Both the position numbers and the translations under genes were made by a program. A stretch of DNA of 52,387 bases from Mycobacterium aquaticum (GTDB taxonomy: Bacteria; Actinomycetota; Actinomycetes; Mycobacteriales; Mycobacteriaceae). The stretch's first letter is position 1; every line of letters begins with the position of its first letter. The notes beneath the pieces were generated by a model. It did not search any database, was not told the origin of the DNA, and saw nothing but the letters and a program-made list of their open reading frames with translations. This document shows positions 22,711 to 31,989 of this stretch, piece after piece. Where the stretch lies: positions 1 through 52,387 of the forward strand of contig NZ_MVHF01000056.1 of the NCBI RefSeq assembly GCF_002086485.1, read 5' to 3'.

Positions 22711-24422
22711 TTGGCCTTCCGGTGGGGTTTGGATGCACCGCCTTGGTGGTCGCGGTCCCGGCGCTGGGGACGGTCCGGCTGAAGGTCGATCAGCACGCCC
22801 TGAATACGGGTGTTCTCGAGAGCTTTGAACACGCTGCGGGGCAACTTCGCGGGCAGCTCGACGAGCGAGTGGTCGACCCGGATCGAGATGTGGCCGAAGT
22901 CGCTGCGGTGCAGCCCACCTTCGTTGGCGATGGCGCCGACGATGGCTCCGGGCGCGACCTTGTGCCGCTTGCCCACCGCGATGCGGTATGTCGCCAGGTC
23001 GCTGCGGGTCTCATGCCGTTTGCGTGGCGGCCCGTCTTCCCGCGCCGGCCGCTCGGCACGTTCGCGGCGCTTCTCCGGCGGCGGCTCGACCATCAGGAAC
23101 GCCTCGCCGTCGCGCGATTGCAGCGCCAGCGCCGCCGCGATGTCGGCGAGCGGCACGTTGTTGTCGCGCTCGTAGTCCTCGATCAGCCGGCGGAACAGCT
23201 CGATACCCGGCGCGCTGAGCGCGTCGGTGATGGAATCCCGGAACTTCGCGACCCGCTGCGCGTTGACGTCGTCGACGCTGGGCAGCTCGGATTCCACCAG
23301 TTTGGACCGGGTGTGTTTCTCGATCGACTTGAGCAGATGGCGTTCGCGCGGCGTCACGAACAGCAGCGCCGCCCCCGAACGCCCGGCCCGCCCGGTGCGG
23401 CCGATCCGGTGCACATAGGACTCGACGTCGTGCGGGATGTCGTAGTTGACGACGTGGCTGATGCGCTCGACGTCCAGCCCGCGGGCAGCGACGTCCGTCG
23501 CGATCAGGATGTCGAGCTTGCCGTCCTTGAGTGCGGCGATGGTGCGTTCCCGCTGAGCCTGGGCGATGTCGCCGTTGATGGCAGCAGCCGAGAAACCCCT
23601 CGCCTTGAGCCGCTCGGCGACCTCCTCGGTGGCCTGCTTGGTGCGGACGAACACAATCATCGCGTCGAACGGTTCGACTTCGAGCACGCGGGTGAGCGCA
23701 TCGAGCTTGCGCGGGCCCGCCACCTGGATGAAGCGCTGTGAGATGTTCTCGGCCGTGGCGGTTTTCGCCTTGACCGTGACCTCGACCGGATCGTGCAGGT
23801 ACTTGCTGGTGATCTTGCGGATGGCCGGGGGCATGGTCGCCGAGAACAGCGCGACCTGCTTGTACTCGGGGGTGTCGGCGAGGATCCGCTCGACATCCTC
23901 GGCGAAGCCCATCTGCAACATCTCGTCGGCCTCGTCGAGCACGAGGTAGTCCAGGCGGGACAGGTCCAGCCGGCCCTTCTCCAGGTGATCGATCACCCGG
24001 CCCGGCGTGCCGACAACCACCTGCGCGCCGCGCTTGAGCCCGGCGAGCTGCGGCCCGTACGACGAGCCGCCGTATATGGCGAGCACGTTGATCTCGGGCA
24101 GATGCGCGCCGTAGCGGCCGAAGGCCTCGGCCACCTGCAGGGCGAGTTCACGCGTCGGCGCCAGCACCAGGGCCTGGGTGGCCCTGCTCGAGGTGTCGAT
24201 CTTGGACAGGATCGGGATGGCGAAGGCAGCGGTCTTGCCCGTGCCCGTCTGCGCCAGGCCGACGACGTCGGAGCCGGCCAGCATCGGTGGAATAGTGGCG
24301 GCCTGGATCGCCGAAGGCGACTCGTAGCCGACGTCGGTGACGGCCTGCAGCACCGAGGGGTGAATCTGCAGGTCGGCAAACGTCGGCTCGGCGTCTCCGG
24401 TATCCGAATCTGTCGAGGTCAT
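22707..24422 (-). CDS. deaD: DEAD-box RNA helicase DeaD/CsdA
   Basis: A 571-residue RNA helicase. Motifs in order: Q motif (SAIQAATIP), AQTGTGKT (I), PTRELA (Ia), TPGR (Ib), DEAD (II), SAT (III), HRIGRTGRAG (VI). The C-terminal DbpA-type RNA-binding domain (TYRIAVGKRHKVAPGAIVGA) and a basic tail follow. It unwinds structured RNA in ribosome assembly and cold stress. It matches Rv1253. The ATG at 24422 is supported by a TAGACT -10 element 8 nt upstream. The downstream acyltransferase overlaps its stop. Confidence 0.95.
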   Translation of the reverse strand: MTSTDSDTGDAEPTFADLQIHPSVLQAVTDVGYESPSAIQAATIPPMLAGSDVVGLAQTGTGKTAAFAIPILSKIDTSSRATQALVLAPTRELALQVAEAFGRYGAHLPEINVLAIYGGSSYGPQLAGLKRGAQVVVGTPGRVIDHLEKGRLDLSRLDYLVLDEADEMLQMGFAEDVERILADTPEYKQVALFSATMPPAIRKITSKYLHDPVEVTVKAKTATAENISQRFIQVAGPRKLDALTRVLEVEPFDAMIVFVRTKQATEEVAERLKARGFSAAAINGDIAQAQRERTIAALKDGKLDILIATDVAARGLDVERISHVVNYDIPHDVESYVHRIGRTGRAGRSGAALLFVTPRERHLLKSIEKHTRSKLVESELPSVDDVNAQRVAKFRDSITDALSAPGIELFRRLIEDYERDNNVPLADIAAALALQSRDGEAFLMVEPPPEKRRERAERPAREDGPPRKRHETRSDLATYRIAVGKRHKVAPGAIVGAIANEGGLHRSDFGHISIRVDHSLVELPAKLPRSVFKALENTRIQGVLIDLQPDRPQRRDRDHQGGASKPHRKAK

Positions 24423-24430
24423 CGGGACAG

Positions 24431-24497
24431 AGTCTAGTGCCAGTTGGCGGACAAGCCGCCGCGCCTGCCAGATCCGCCGCAACGATCAGGGTAGGTT
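24431..24497. promoter_or_regulatory. Divergent -10 elements of deaD and lprE
   Basis: On the minus strand TAGACT (24431-24436) stands 8 nt before the deaD ATG. On the plus strand TAGGTT (24492-24497) stands 8 nt before the lprE GTG. Both fit the mycobacterial TANNNT form. The spacing puts the transcription start at or within 2-3 nt of the start codons, so both messages would be leaderless. No clear -35 is seen. Confidence 0.45.
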
Positions 24498-24505
24498 GCC
24501 CAACT

Positions 24506-25045
24506 GTGAAAGAGATCTTGATGATCTCGGCGGCTGTGCTCGTGGTGGCGGGATGCGGTTCGGGGGATTCCACCGTCTCCAAAACGCCGGAACCGACGGC
24601 CAATCCGGCCCCGACGGCCACGTCGGCAGCCACAGCAGCGGCACCGCCGAAGCCGACTTCAGCAGAGCCGGACCCGTGCGCGGTCAATCTCGCCGCGCCC
24701 GAGATCGCCCGTGCGGTCTCCGAGCTCCCCCGCGATCCGCGCAGCAATCAGGCCTGGAGCCCGGAGCCGCTGGCCGGCAATTACAACGAGTGCGCGCAGT
24801 TGTCGGCCGTCATCGTGCGGGCCAACACCAACGCCTCGAATCCGAACACCCGCGCCGTGCTGTTCCACCTCGGCAAGTTCATCCCGACCGGGGTGCCCGA
24901 CACGTATGGGTTCAACGGCATCGACAAGACCACCAGCACCGGCGACACCGTCGCGCTGCAGTACTCCGGCGGCTACCACGGCCTCGCCAGCGTCGTGAAG
25001 TTCCGGTGGAACGGCAACGGCGTCGAGCTGATGGGCAATACCTGA
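24506..25045 (+). CDS. lprE: Lipoprotein LprE
   Basis: A 179-residue lipoprotein. A short hydrophobic signal ends in the lipobox VVAGC (Cys about residue 17). It is followed by a Thr/Pro/Ala-rich linker and a globular part with two cysteines (DPCAVN, NECAQL) and the repeated LppE-type ending GGYHGLASVVKFRW. It is divergent from deaD, as Rv1252c is from Rv1253. It would be anchored to the outer face of the plasma membrane. The biochemical function is unknown. It uses a GTG start. Confidence 0.85.
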   Translation: MKEILMISAAVLVVAGCGSGDSTVSKTPEPTANPAPTATSAATAAAPPKPTSAEPDPCAVNLAAPEIARAVSELPRDPRSNQAWSPEPLAGNYNECAQLSAVIVRANTNASNPNTRAVLFHLGKFIPTGVPDTYGFNGIDKTTSTGDTVALQYSGGYHGLASVVKFRWNGNGVELMGNT

Positions 25046-25153
25046 GCGAGGGCATTCTTCGCGAAACAGCCTTGGTGGTCGTTAAATCCACAACTGCGCA
25101 GCCATGGCTTCATTTTGGCGCGGCTTGTCGGACCACCCGACCACGATCCCGCT

Positions 25154-26023
25154 ATGGGGACAATATTCGTAGGCAGTGAGGCGGTAGCGCGAGGTGAACT
25201 GACGAGGGGCCGCCTGCGGGCTGCATATCGGTCGATATTTCCCGACATTTACCAACCGCGGATCGCCGAACCATCGCTGTACGCCAATACGGTCGGCGCC
25301 TGGTTGTGGTCGGGGCAGCGGGCCGTGATCACCGGTCGGGCTGCGGCAGCGCTACACGGCGCCGAGTACGTCGACGAGGACTCTCCCGTCGAACTAATCT
25401 GGCGCAACAACCGCCCGCCGCATGGCATCGTGACGCACAACGACCGATTCGCCGACGACGAGGTGGCCGCGATCAACGGGATGGCAGTCACCACGATCCC
25501 GCGAACAGCGCTGGACCTCGGCCGATATCTGCCACGGGGAGCCGCGGTGGCGCATCTCGACGCGCTGGCACGAGCCACCGGTCTGGCTTCTGAACACGTG
25601 CAACCACACATCGAGCGCTATCGGGGTGCGCGGGGAGTAGGCCGGGCGCGGGAAGCGCTCGACCTGATGGACGCCGGTGCCCAATCTCCGAAGGAAACGT
25701 GGCTCCGACTGCTGGTGATCGACGCCGGATATCCGCGGCCACGGACCCAGATCCCTGTGCTCGAACCCGATGGGTTCCCGTTCGCATACCTCGACATGGG
25801 CTGGGAGGACATGATGATCGGGCTCGAATACGACGGTGAGCAGCATCAAGCCGACCGCAGTAGGTATGTGTGGGACGCAAAGCGGGTACGGAAGGTACGC
25901 CGCCAGGGTTGGCTGCACATCCGGGTGATCAAGGAGGACCGTCCCCGCGACATCCTCGATCGGGTGCGCGATGCATGGAATCGACGCGAGCGTGAAGGCA
26001 GGGTCGCAAAGATGGCGGCGTAA
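25154..26023 (+). CDS. DUF559/AbiEi-like protein with a Vsr-type nuclease fold
   Basis: A 289-residue protein of a type abundant in mycobacteria. The first 110 residues resemble the winged-helix AbiEi antitoxin/regulator domain (AVARGELTRGRLRAAYRSIFPDIY with two conserved hydrophobic blocks). The C-terminal 100 residues resemble DUF559/very-short-patch-repair nucleases: SPKETWLRLLVIDAGYPRP with the acidic residue, YLDMGW, then GLEYDGEQH and a closing RVRKVRRQGW. The catalytic residues of the fold seem present. Its role is unknown. It lies 59 bp upstream of the large helicase-nuclease gene, in the same direction. Confidence 0.75.
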   Translation: MGTIFVGSEAVARGELTRGRLRAAYRSIFPDIYQPRIAEPSLYANTVGAWLWSGQRAVITGRAAAALHGAEYVDEDSPVELIWRNNRPPHGIVTHNDRFADDEVAAINGMAVTTIPRTALDLGRYLPRGAAVAHLDALARATGLASEHVQPHIERYRGARGVGRAREALDLMDAGAQSPKETWLRLLVIDAGYPRPRTQIPVLEPDGFPFAYLDMGWEDMMIGLEYDGEQHQADRSRYVWDAKRVRKVRRQGWLHIRVIKEDRPRDILDRVRDAWNRREREGRVAKMAA

Positions 26024-26082
26024 CGACCCTCAATGCTGTTTCGCGGACCGCCACTGTCGGGCCACTCACCTACAGTGACAAC

Positions 26083-29000
26083 GTGTTCGTCACCGAGGAC
26101 CGCGTGGTCATCTACAGCGCCTCGGACCTCGCCGCCGCGGCCCGCTGCGAATATGCGTTGCTGCGCTCGTTCGACGCCCGGCTCGGCTGGGGTCCAGCGC
26201 CTACCGGTGATGACGAATTGCTTGCTCGCACCGCCCAACTCGGCGATGAGCACGAGCAGCGCCACCTCGACGAGTTGCGCTCCGACAGCTCGGTGACGGT
26301 CATCGGCCGGCCCGCATACACCGTTGCGGGGCTCACCGCCGCTGCCGAGCAGACCCTCGACGCCGTGCGCAACCGCGCGCCGGTGATCTATCAGGCCGCG
26401 ATGTTCGACGGCCGGTTCGCGGGGTTCGCCGACTTTCTGATGTTCGACGGAGAGCGCTACCGACTGCGGGACACCAAGCTCGCCCGCTCGGTCAAGGTGG
26501 AGGCGCTGCTGCAACTCGCGGCCTACAACCAGACGCTGACCGCCGCGGGCGTGCCGGTGGCCGACGAGGTCGAGCTGGTGTTGGGTGACGGCGCGGTGGC
26601 GTCCTACCCGGTCGACGAGCTGCTCGGCGTGTACCGGCCCCGCCGCGACGCCCTGCAGCGGCTGCTCGACGAGCACCTGGCCGCAGGCAAGCCGGTCAAC
26701 TGGGCCGACGACGTGCGGGCGTGCTTCCGCTGCCCCGAGTGCGCCGAGCAAGTCAGCGCCCACGACGATCTGTTGCTGGTCGCAGGCATGCGGGTGACCC
26801 AGCGGGCCCGGCTGATCGACGCCGGGGTCACCACGGTCGCCGAGCTGACCCGCCACGAGGGCCCCGTCGACGGTCTGCACCCCCGCATCCTGACCAACCT
26901 GACCGCGCAGGCGCGGTTGCAGCGCGCAGACCGGATCGACGGCAAGCCGCCGTTCCAGGTGGTCGACGCTCAGCCGCTCATGCAACTGCCCGACCCGGAC
27001 AAGGGTGATCTGTTCTTCGACTTCGAAGGCGACCCGCTGTGGACCGACGACGGCAGACACTGGGGCCTTGAGTACATGTTCGGGGTGCTCGGCACCAAGG
27101 CCGAGGACTTTCACCCGCTGTGGGCGCACAACCGTGCCGAGGAACGGCAGGCCCTGCGCGACTTCCTGAAGTTGGTCCGGCACCGGCGCAAGCGCTATCC
27201 GAACATGCACATCTACCACTACGCGGCCTACGAGAAGACGGCGTTGCTGCGGTTGGCCGGGCGCTACGGCGAGGGCGAGGACGCCGTCGACGAACTACTG
27301 CGCAACGGCATCCTGGTCGACCTGTATCCGTTGGTACGCAAGAGCATTCGCATCGGCACCAAGAACTACAGCCTGAAATCGCTTGAGCCGCTCTACATGG
27401 GGTCGCAGCTGCGCAGCGGGGACGTCACCACCGCCACCGACTCCATCACCCAGTACGCGAAATACTGCGCGTTGCGCGCCGAAGGCCGCCACGATGACGC
27501 CGCCGTCGTGCTCAAGGAGATCGAGGACTACAACCGGTACGACTGCACGTCCACCCGCAAGCTCCGCGACTGGCTCATCAACCGGGCCATCGAGTCGAGC
27601 GTGCCGCCGCTGGGCGCCCAACCCGTGACCGATGGCGGGCCGACCGAACCGGAAGACCAGCTGGCCCGCACGCTGAGGCGCTTCGTCGGCGATGCCGAAA
27701 GAAAACCCGAACAGCAGGCGGTGGCGATGATCTCGGCCGCCCGCGGCTACCACCGTCGCGAAGACAAGCCGTACTGGTGGGGACATTTCGACCGACTCAA
27801 CCACCCTGTCGACGAATGGGCCGACAGCACAGGGGTTTTCGTCGCCGAGAAGGCCACCGTTGTCACCGACTGGCACACCCCGCCGCGGGCCCGCAAACCA
27901 CAGCGGCAGGTACTGCTGCACGGCATGCTGGCCAACGGTGAGCTGAGCCGCGAGATGTATGCGCTCTACGATCCGCCTGCCCCCGACGGTCTCACCGACG
28001 ATCCGCAGCGCCGGGCGTTCGGATCGGTGCAGGTGCTCGAGTGCGACGACCCCGCCGCCCCGACCGAGGTCCTCATCACCGAGCGGGAACCCAAGGGCGG
28101 CACGGTGTTCCATCAAACCCCGTTCGCGTTGACGCCGGGGCCGCCCATCCGCACCACGGCGCTGCGGGAATCGATCGAGGCCACGGCGGCCCAGATCGCG
28201 GCGGCCCTGCCCCGCCTGCCCGCGACCGGCGTCGTCGACGTGCTGTTGCGCAGGCCGCCCCGCACCCGCAGCGGCACAGCCCTTCCCCACGACGACCGGC
28301 CGGTCGAGGAGCAGATCACCTCGGCGCTACTGGACCTGGACTCGTCATACCTGGCTGTGCATGGTCCACCCGGAACCGGCAAGACCTACACCGCAGCGGC
28401 AGTGATCGCCAGGCTGGTCAATCACCACCAGTGGCGCATCGGCGTGGTGGCGCAGGCGCATGCGGTGGTGGAGAATCTGTTTCGCGACATCGTCAAGGCC
28501 GGCGTGGACGCCGCCCGGGTCGCCAAGAAGGGCCGCAACGAGAATCCGTGTTGGACAGAGCTCGACGAAAAGGACTACCCGGCGTTCATCTCCGAGCATG
28601 AGGGTTGCGTGATCGGCGGTACCGCATGGGATTTCGCCAATGCCGCGCGAGTGCCGCCGGGAAGCCTCGACCTTCTGGTGGTCGAAGAGGCCGGGCAGTA
28701 CAGCTTGGCCAACACCATCGCCGTGGCGCCTGCGGCGGCCAATCTGCTGCTGCTGGGTGATCCGCAGCAGCTGCCGCAGGTGAGCGCGGGCACCCACCCG
28801 GAACCGGTGGACACTTCCGCGCTGGGGTGGCTGGTGGGCGAACATCACACGCTGCCCGCCGAGCTCGGCTACTTCCTGGACCGCTCCTACCGCATGCATC
28901 CCGCGGTGTGCGCGGCGGTGTCGCGCTTGTCCTATGACGGCCGGCTGCGTTCGGTGGATGCGGTCACCGCGGCCCGCAGGCTCGACGGCTACGAGCCCGG

Positions 29001-29517
29001 GGTGCGATTGCTGACTCTCGAGCACGATGGCAACGCGACCGACAGCCCCGAGGAAGCCGACGCCATCGTGGCCGAGATCTCGCAGCTGCTCGGGACGACA
29101 TGGACCGACGAGAGCGGCAGCGGCCCGCTGACCCAGGAGCAGGTGCTGGTCGTGACGCCATACAACGCTCAGGTGGTGATGCTGCGCCAACGGCTCGACG
29201 CCGCCGGGCTGACCGAGGTTCGGGCAGGCACAGTGGACAAATTCCAGGGGCAGCAAGCGCCGGTGGTTTTCATCTCGATGGTGGCGTCGTCGATCGACGA
29301 CGTGCCGCGCGGAATCTCGTTCCTGCTCAATCGCAATCGACTCAACGTGGCGGTCAGCCGGGCCAAATACACCGCCGTCATCGTGCGTTCGGCGGCGCTC
29401 ACCGATTACCTACCCGCCACTCCGGCAGGCGTCGTCGAATTGGGTGCATTTCTCGGGCTCGGTACTCTCAGAGCAAAAGCAATCACCGACCCGAAGGAAT
29501 CTGCGTGGGCAAGATAG
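26083..29517 (+). CDS. TM0106-family RecB-like nuclease / RNase H-like / SF1 DNA2-type helicase
   Basis: An 1144-residue enzyme (Rv1251c type). Residues about 100-150 form a PD-(D/E)XK nuclease core: GFAD (D117), DTKL (D130, K132) and the QLAAY motif (Q144-Y148). C22 together with C214, C217 and C220 (CFRCPEC) has the spacing of a Cas4/AddB-type Fe-S cluster. About 309-490 is a YprB-like RNase H fold with DFEGD (D313, E315) and NRYDC. From about 735 on is the helicase: GPPGTGKT (761-768, K767), VVEEAGQ, LLGDPQQLP, DKFQGQQ, NRLNVAVSRAK. It probably resects or processes DNA ends. It starts with GTG, and its 3' end overlaps the Lsr2-like gene by 13 nt. Confidence 0.9.
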   Translation: MFVTEDRVVIYSASDLAAAARCEYALLRSFDARLGWGPAPTGDDELLARTAQLGDEHEQRHLDELRSDSSVTVIGRPAYTVAGLTAAAEQTLDAVRNRAPVIYQAAMFDGRFAGFADFLMFDGERYRLRDTKLARSVKVEALLQLAAYNQTLTAAGVPVADEVELVLGDGAVASYPVDELLGVYRPRRDALQRLLDEHLAAGKPVNWADDVRACFRCPECAEQVSAHDDLLLVAGMRVTQRARLIDAGVTTVAELTRHEGPVDGLHPRILTNLTAQARLQRADRIDGKPPFQVVDAQPLMQLPDPDKGDLFFDFEGDPLWTDDGRHWGLEYMFGVLGTKAEDFHPLWAHNRAEERQALRDFLKLVRHRRKRYPNMHIYHYAAYEKTALLRLAGRYGEGEDAVDELLRNGILVDLYPLVRKSIRIGTKNYSLKSLEPLYMGSQLRSGDVTTATDSITQYAKYCALRAEGRHDDAAVVLKEIEDYNRYDCTSTRKLRDWLINRAIESSVPPLGAQPVTDGGPTEPEDQLARTLRRFVGDAERKPEQQAVAMISAARGYHRREDKPYWWGHFDRLNHPVDEWADSTGVFVAEKATVVTDWHTPPRARKPQRQVLLHGMLANGELSREMYALYDPPAPDGLTDDPQRRAFGSVQVLECDDPAAPTEVLITEREPKGGTVFHQTPFALTPGPPIRTTALRESIEATAAQIAAALPRLPATGVVDVLLRRPPRTRSGTALPHDDRPVEEQITSALLDLDSSYLAVHGPPGTGKTYTAAAVIARLVNHHQWRIGVVAQAHAVVENLFRDIVKAGVDAARVAKKGRNENPCWTELDEKDYPAFISEHEGCVIGGTAWDFANAARVPPGSLDLLVVEEAGQYSLANTIAVAPAAANLLLLGDPQQLPQVSAGTHPEPVDTSALGWLVGEHHTLPAELGYFLDRSYRMHPAVCAAVSRLSYDGRLRSVDAVTAARRLDGYEPGVRLLTLEHDGNATDSPEEADAIVAEISQLLGTTWTDESGSGPLTQEQVLVVTPYNAQVVMLRQRLDAAGLTEVRAGTVDKFQGQQAPVVFISMVASSIDDVPRGISFLLNRNRLNVAVSRAKYTAVIVRSAALTDYLPATPAGVVELGAFLGLGTLRAKAITDPKESAWAR

Positions 29518-29924
29518 TGACAATCGAGTACGTCGACGACCTCGACGGGGTGGAAATCGACGCTGACGTTGTTGACACGGTTGAGTTTTCATATCGCGGG
29601 CAGGACTACTCGCTCGTCTTGACCACCAAGAACGGCGCTCAGTTCGACAAGGATATGGCTCGCTACATCAGCGCCGCCAAGAAAGCGCAGACCCGCGAGG
29701 CACGGGCCGCACGCAAGAAGGCCCGGCCGGAACCGCGACAGTCGGCCAAGCCCAAAGCAGCTCCACAGCGCAAAACCGCGTCACGTAAAGCCGCCGCGGC
29801 CGCACCTTCGGGCCCCGAGAAGATTCGCGCGATTCGTGAATGGGCGGTGGCCAACGGCCATAGCGTCTCGCGGCGCGGACGCATTCCGGCGTCCATCATG
29901 GAGGCCTACAACGCAGCGCACTGA
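29505..29924 (+). CDS. Lsr2 paralogue (nucleoid-associated, H-NS-like)
   Basis: A 139-residue Lsr2-family protein. The N-terminal oligomerisation domain includes VDTVEFSYRGQDYSLVLT and FDKDMARYISAAKK. A long Lys/Arg/Ala/Pro linker (about 65-105) precedes the C-terminal DNA-binding domain IRAIREWAVANGHSVS with the AT-groove motif RGRIPASIMEAY. Canonical Lsr2 has about 112 residues, and the linker accounts for the extra length. The GTG at 29505 follows GAAGGAA and overlaps the end of the helicase-nuclease gene by 13 nt, so the two are cotranslated. It may silence AT-rich DNA or support repair. Confidence 0.88.
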   Translation: MGKIVTIEYVDDLDGVEIDADVVDTVEFSYRGQDYSLVLTTKNGAQFDKDMARYISAAKKAQTREARAARKKARPEPRQSAKPKAAPQRKTASRKAAAAAPSGPEKIRAIREWAVANGHSVSRRGRIPASIMEAYNAAH

Positions 29925-29933
29925 CCGGCTGCG

Positions 29934-31898
29934 CTAATCCCCCGGGCGCGAATGCCTGCCGTAGGAAGGGTTGTCGTCGGGATCCCCGCCGTAATGATTG
30001 CCGTTGACGCGGCGGTGCTCCCCGCTCGGTGGCTCCAATGGGCGGAAATGCCGCCCGGCATCAACGTGAAACCCGTTGTGCGCGTGGCCGATCAGCTCGT
30101 CTGACGAATTCGCGGGCAGATCGGCCATGAGCCGGTTCAGTATCGCCTGCCACGGGTCCTCGCCCTCGTCCTCGGAAGCGGCGGCGTGCGGCGCTTGGGT
30201 GCTCAGTGGCTCCGTGACGGGATCCGGTGCGGGCGCGGGGTCGCGCACGGGCTCGGGCTCCGGCTCATCCCACACCACGGTGTATTCGAGGTACTCGTCG
30301 TCGTCGGGATAGTCGGGCAGGTACTGGTTGACCGGGCCCACCACGCGCAACACCTCGGTCGGTTCGTCGCCGCCGTCGTCGAGTTCGTCGACGTCGTCGG
30401 CCTCGTCGGCATAGCTGTCCTCGGCGACATCTGAACGGTCGCCGAAGCCACGCAGGAACAACGCCGCGACCACACCGAAGAGCGCAACGAAGGCCGGCAG
30501 CAGCATCGACTGGGCCATGGCCGTGGCGAACGGCTCGTGCAGGAACCCGGGCAGCACTGTCGCGGCGGTCTCGGCCCGCGGCTGCACCACCGCGGGACCC
30601 GGAATCTGCCTGCCGATCTCCCAGGTCATGAAGGCCGCGATGCCGGCACTGCCCAGCACCGACCCGACCTGCCGGGTGGCGTTGTACACACCCGACCCGG
30701 CGCCCGCCAGGCTCGGCGACAGATTGCGGGTCGCGGTCGCGGCCAGCGGCGACCAGATGAACGCCATCCCCACGCCCATCAGCACCTGTGGCAGCACCAG
30801 CCGCCAGATCGGCGTGACGGGGGTCATCTCGATGGACAACCACGTCAGGCCGACGGCCATGGCGGCGAAGCCGAAGCCGACCACGGGCCGCGGATGTGAG
30901 CGGTCCACGATGCGGCCCACCAACGGTGCCAGCGAACCGCTGGCGATCGCTGTCGGCGCGACCAGCAGTGCCGACCGGGTCGGTGACAGACCGCACACCG
31001 ACTGGGCATAGAACATCAACGGCAGGATCATCGCCGTCACGGCGAAGCCGATGGTGGCCACTCCGATATTGGCCAGACTGAAATCGCGGTCAGCAAAGAT
31101 GCGCAGCGGAATCAGCGGCTCGGCGGTGTTGACCGACTGCCAGTAGACGAATCCGACCATCACCCCGACCCCGGCGGCCAGCGTGGCCCACACCCACGGC
31201 GCCCAGTGGTGCGCATGCCCTTCCTGCAGCGCGAACACGATGAGGAACATGCCGATGGCCGACAACGCCACACCGAGCAGGTCGAACCGGTGGGGCGCGG
31301 TCGGCAGCACGGGAACCAGCCAGACCGCCAGACCGAAGCCGATGATCCCGATCGGCACGTTGACGAAGAAGATCCATTGCCAGCCCAGCCCACCGACCAG
31401 CACGCCGCCGGCGAGCGGGCCGACGAGCGTGGCCACACCCGCGGTGGCGCCCCACACACTCATGGCGACGCCGCGCCGCTCGGGCGGGAAGATCCGGGTG
31501 ATGGTCGAAAGGGTCTGCGGCGTCAACAAAGCCGCACCGATCCCCTGGACGACGCGCGCGGCGATCAGCATCTCGATGCTGCCCGCGAGCCCACACGCCA
31601 GCGACGCCGCGGTGAACACAGCCAGCCCGGCGAGGTAGAGGTTCTTCGGTCCGTACACGTCGCCGAGCCGGCCCGACACCAGCAACGGCACGGCGTAGGC
31701 CAGCAGGTAGGCGCTGGTCACCCAGATCACGCCGTCGTAATCGGCGCCCAACCGCTGCATGATGGTCGGATTGGCGACGGCCACGATGGTGGCGTCGAGC
31801 AGGATCATGAAGAAGCCGACCATCATCGCCCACAACGCGTTCCACGGGTTGTGGCTGGCAGTGCGGCCCGCGAACCGGGCGTTCAAGGTCTCGAACAT
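29934..31898 (-). CDS. DHA2-family MFS transporter (14 helices) with long acidic tail
   Basis: A 654-residue EmrB/QacA-type exporter (Rv1250 type). It opens MMVGFFMILLDATIVAVANP and has motif A SGRLGDVYGPKNLY and motif C GPLAGGVLVGGLGWQWIFFVN, with about 14 membrane helices to residue 490. The remaining 160 residues are a cytoplasmic tail rich in Asp, Glu and Pro (DSYADEADDVDELDDGGDE). It probably exports drugs or lipids with proton antiport. It is convergent with the Lsr2-like gene. Confidence 0.9.
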   Translation of the reverse strand: MFETLNARFAGRTASHNPWNALWAMMVGFFMILLDATIVAVANPTIMQRLGADYDGVIWVTSAYLLAYAVPLLVSGRLGDVYGPKNLYLAGLAVFTAASLACGLAGSIEMLIAARVVQGIGAALLTPQTLSTITRIFPPERRGVAMSVWGATAGVATLVGPLAGGVLVGGLGWQWIFFVNVPIGIIGFGLAVWLVPVLPTAPHRFDLLGVALSAIGMFLIVFALQEGHAHHWAPWVWATLAAGVGVMVGFVYWQSVNTAEPLIPLRIFADRDFSLANIGVATIGFAVTAMILPLMFYAQSVCGLSPTRSALLVAPTAIASGSLAPLVGRIVDRSHPRPVVGFGFAAMAVGLTWLSIEMTPVTPIWRLVLPQVLMGVGMAFIWSPLAATATRNLSPSLAGAGSGVYNATRQVGSVLGSAGIAAFMTWEIGRQIPGPAVVQPRAETAATVLPGFLHEPFATAMAQSMLLPAFVALFGVVAALFLRGFGDRSDVAEDSYADEADDVDELDDGGDEPTEVLRVVGPVNQYLPDYPDDDEYLEYTVVWDEPEPEPVRDPAPAPDPVTEPLSTQAPHAAASEDEGEDPWQAILNRLMADLPANSSDELIGHAHNGFHVDAGRHFRPLEPPSGEHRRVNGNHYGGDPDDNPSYGRHSRPGD

Positions 31899-31989
31899 GT
31901 GATCAGTGAGGGGACGGCAACGAGTTGGCCCCAGCCGACGCTACGGACCCACCCCGCTGGCGACAAGTCGGCGTGCCGGTGCAGACCCC

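Noticed and set aside
25846..27219. 457-codon antisense frame over the helicase-nuclease start
   Set aside because: Shadow of the real gene on the plus strand, which has clear nuclease motifs.
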